In this document: positions 32,420 to 33,419 of the stretch, in pieces
How positions within the stretch are numbered: position 1 is the first letter of the stretch
Layout: each line of letters begins with the position of its first letter
Assembly: GCF_000503055.1 (NCBI RefSeq)
Contig: NZ_AYVY01000016.1
Span: 64,917 to 98,335 of the forward strand
Source: Mesorhizobium sp. LSHC420B00
GTDB taxonomy: Bacteria > Pseudomonadota > Alphaproteobacteria > Rhizobiales > Rhizobiaceae
Reading direction: 5' to 3'
Length of the DNA stretch: 33,419 nt
Position numbers and translations under genes: made by a program
The notes under the pieces: generated by a model
The model's database searches: none
Told to the model about the DNA's origin: nothing
Seen by the model: only the letters and a program-made list of their open reading frames with translations

Positions 32420-32913
32420 TGCAGCGCTCCGTGGGAAATCATGATCCGGCGGACATCGCGGTAGGATTTATCCAGACCGGCATCGGCGTCGACTTCGACA
32501 ATCCAGACGCCATCGCTCGGCATGTGTTGCGCGGCGAATTCCTGGCCGGAGGCGAGGGCGAGCGTGACGGACTTGTCCTCTTTCTCGTAAGCGGGATGGC
32601 GAAACAGCACCTTCACGCCATGCAAGGGAACCGACTTGCCGGCGGCGTCGGTGAGGCCGTAGCGGACCTCGCCCCATGCGATGGTCAGCTTGCCGGTCCA
32701 GCCAAGTGCTGCCTGCGCCCGTCCTTCCTCGGCCTTCTTGTTGAATTGCTGACTTGCCACATAGGTGTTTTCGACGACAAGCCCGGTCCAGCTCGTGTTG
32801 GCAAGCGTCGCCATCGTCAGATTGACCGCGATGACCACACCGAAGAAGGCAAGGATGGTGAACAGCATGTGCCTGCCGGTGAATTCGCGGGTTTTTTGTG
32901 TTCTGGCAGTCAT
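32416..32913 (-). CDS. fixH: FixH, cbb3 oxidase assembly protein
   Basis: 165 residues with one N-terminal membrane helix (MLFTILAFFGVVIAVNLTMATLA) and a periplasmic beta-rich domain (WTGLVVENTYVASQQFN, VLFRHPAYEKEDKSVTLA). The motif S-W-x-G-L-V-V-E-N-x-Y-V-A-S-Q-x-F-N is typical of FixH/CcoH. It overlaps fixG upstream (ATGA, 32910-32913) and fixI downstream (ATGA, 32416-32419), so all three are translated together. Confidence 0.95.
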   Translation of the reverse strand: MTARTQKTREFTGRHMLFTILAFFGVVIAVNLTMATLANTSWTGLVVENTYVASQQFNKKAEEGRAQAALGWTGKLTIAWGEVRYGLTDAAGKSVPLHGVKVLFRHPAYEKEDKSVTLALASGQEFAAQHMPSDGVWIVEVDADAGLDKSYRDVRRIMISHGALQ

Positions 32914-33419
32914 CTGGCAGTCTCCGGCGCGTTGAAGGTGGCGGTGTATTCGTCCGACTCGAAGCTCGCCTTGTCCTCGACACGGAACGTGAAGGTCCGC
33001 GCTGTGCCCTGAATTTGATCCGCCGGCTGGCGCACGAAGACCTTCAGCATTTTCAGGCGGTCGGGTTCGACTGGAACGGCGAAAGAACGGCCTGCCGGGA
33101 TGTCGCCGCCGACCACGCTCATCTCGGCGCCATGCAAGCCCTGCATCGTGACGACGATCGTCCTTGGCTCCGGGATCATGTTGAGCAGCTTGACGGTGTA
33201 GCCGTTGCGGATCGAGCCGTCGGACAGCGTGACGAATTGCGGATTGCGGTCATGCAGCACGTTCACTTCGAGCCGGTCGCGCGTCATCAGCGAATAGAGC
33301 AGGCCCAGGCCGATCAGCGACCACATAGCCATGTACACGTAGGTGCGCGGACGAAAGATCTTGCGAATGTGGAAATGAGCCACCCTGTCCGAAAACAGGC
33401 CGTCATCCGTCCTGACCAG
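32910..33419 (-). CDS. fixG: FixG, C-terminal part
   Basis: The frame is open to the window end, so this is the 3' part of a larger gene, about 170 codons visible. It shows one membrane segment (YVYMAMWSLIGLGLLYSLM) and the FixG/CcoG C-terminal Ig-like domain: RNPQFVTLSDGSIRNGYTVKLLNM, RTIVVTMQGLHG, FAVPVEPDRLKMLKVFV. The ferredoxin-like 4Fe-4S part and first helices are outside. CcoG reduces copper for cbb3 oxidase biogenesis. The GTG at 33383 is an internal codon, not the start. Confidence 0.93.
   Translation of the reverse strand: MVRTDDGLFSDRVAHFHIRKIFRPRTYVYMAMWSLIGLGLLYSLMTRDRLEVNVLHDRNPQFVTLSDGSIRNGYTVKLLNMIPEPRTIVVTMQGLHGAEMSVVGGDIPAGRSFAVPVEPDRLKMLKVFVRQPADQIQGTARTFTFRVEDKASFESDEYTATFNAPETAR

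Noticed and set aside
1..33419. CRISPR arrays, tRNA and rRNA genes
   Set aside because: No regularly spaced repeats and no cloverleaf or rRNA sequence were seen anywhere in the window by eye.

Overview
The window looks like alphaproteobacterial DNA of the order Hyphomicrobiales (Rhizobiales), most like Mesorhizobium or Rhizobium. The reasons are the FixL/FixJ/FixK oxygen cascade, fixGHIS, a rhizobial-type denitrification cluster (nirK, nirV, nnrS, nnrR, pseudoazurin), many GTG/TTG starts and high GC content. It could be an accessory replicon or genomic island; the sequence alone does not settle this. No tRNA, rRNA or CRISPR array was seen.

Layout. (1) 1-5.3 kb, mostly minus strand: a signalling block. 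A PAS-GGDEF-EAL cyclic-di-GMP protein and an AraC-type regulator lie upstream of a tightly overlapping trio: a kinase-like Slr1658-type regulator, a STAS-like domain fused to a SAM methyltransferase, and the start of a membrane sensor cut by the window edge. (2) 5.3-19.2 kb: a decayed accessory region. Intact genes (a LuxR-type regulator, a TadG-TadE-TadE group, a PilZ protein, an EF-hand protein, a GCG_CRPN-like secreted peptide) sit among about a dozen broken ones: AlpA, LysR, DUF3072, an IS110 transposase, an integrase, a ferredoxin reductase, ExoD, TerC/Alx, an ECF sigma factor, DUF1501 and a flavin monooxygenase. (3) 19.2-23.8 kb: the oxygen-response block fixK, a flavin-nucleotide-binding-like protein, a small hypothetical protein, fixLJ and a DUF6455 protein, with three FixK/FNR-type boxes. 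(4) 23.8-29.9 kb: denitrification, with a broken nsrR, a short membrane peptide, a DUF1858 protein, nnrR, pseudoazurin, nnrS, nirV and nirK. (5) 29.9-33.4 kb: fixS, fixI, fixH and the 3' part of fixG, for copper delivery to and assembly of cbb3 oxidase.

How the parts work together. FixL senses oxygen and phosphorylates FixJ, which is expected to drive fixK; FixK would act at TTGAT-N4-ATCAA boxes. NnrR responds to nitric oxide in characterised relatives, and an identical 14-base palindrome lies before both nirK and its electron donor pseudoazurin, so the two are probably co-induced. NnrS and NirV are usual companions of NirK.

Most notable new signals: two promoter-like sites with 20 identical bases at identical spacing before two small secreted-protein genes (16199-16230 and 18245-18276), next to a broken ECF sigma gene; mutually exclusive pairings in the leader of the TerC/Alx gene; the STAS-methyltransferase partner-switch trio; and the loss of nsrR beside intact nnrR. 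Many of the breaks are single-base shifts, so the raw reads should be checked before the region is accepted as truly decayed.
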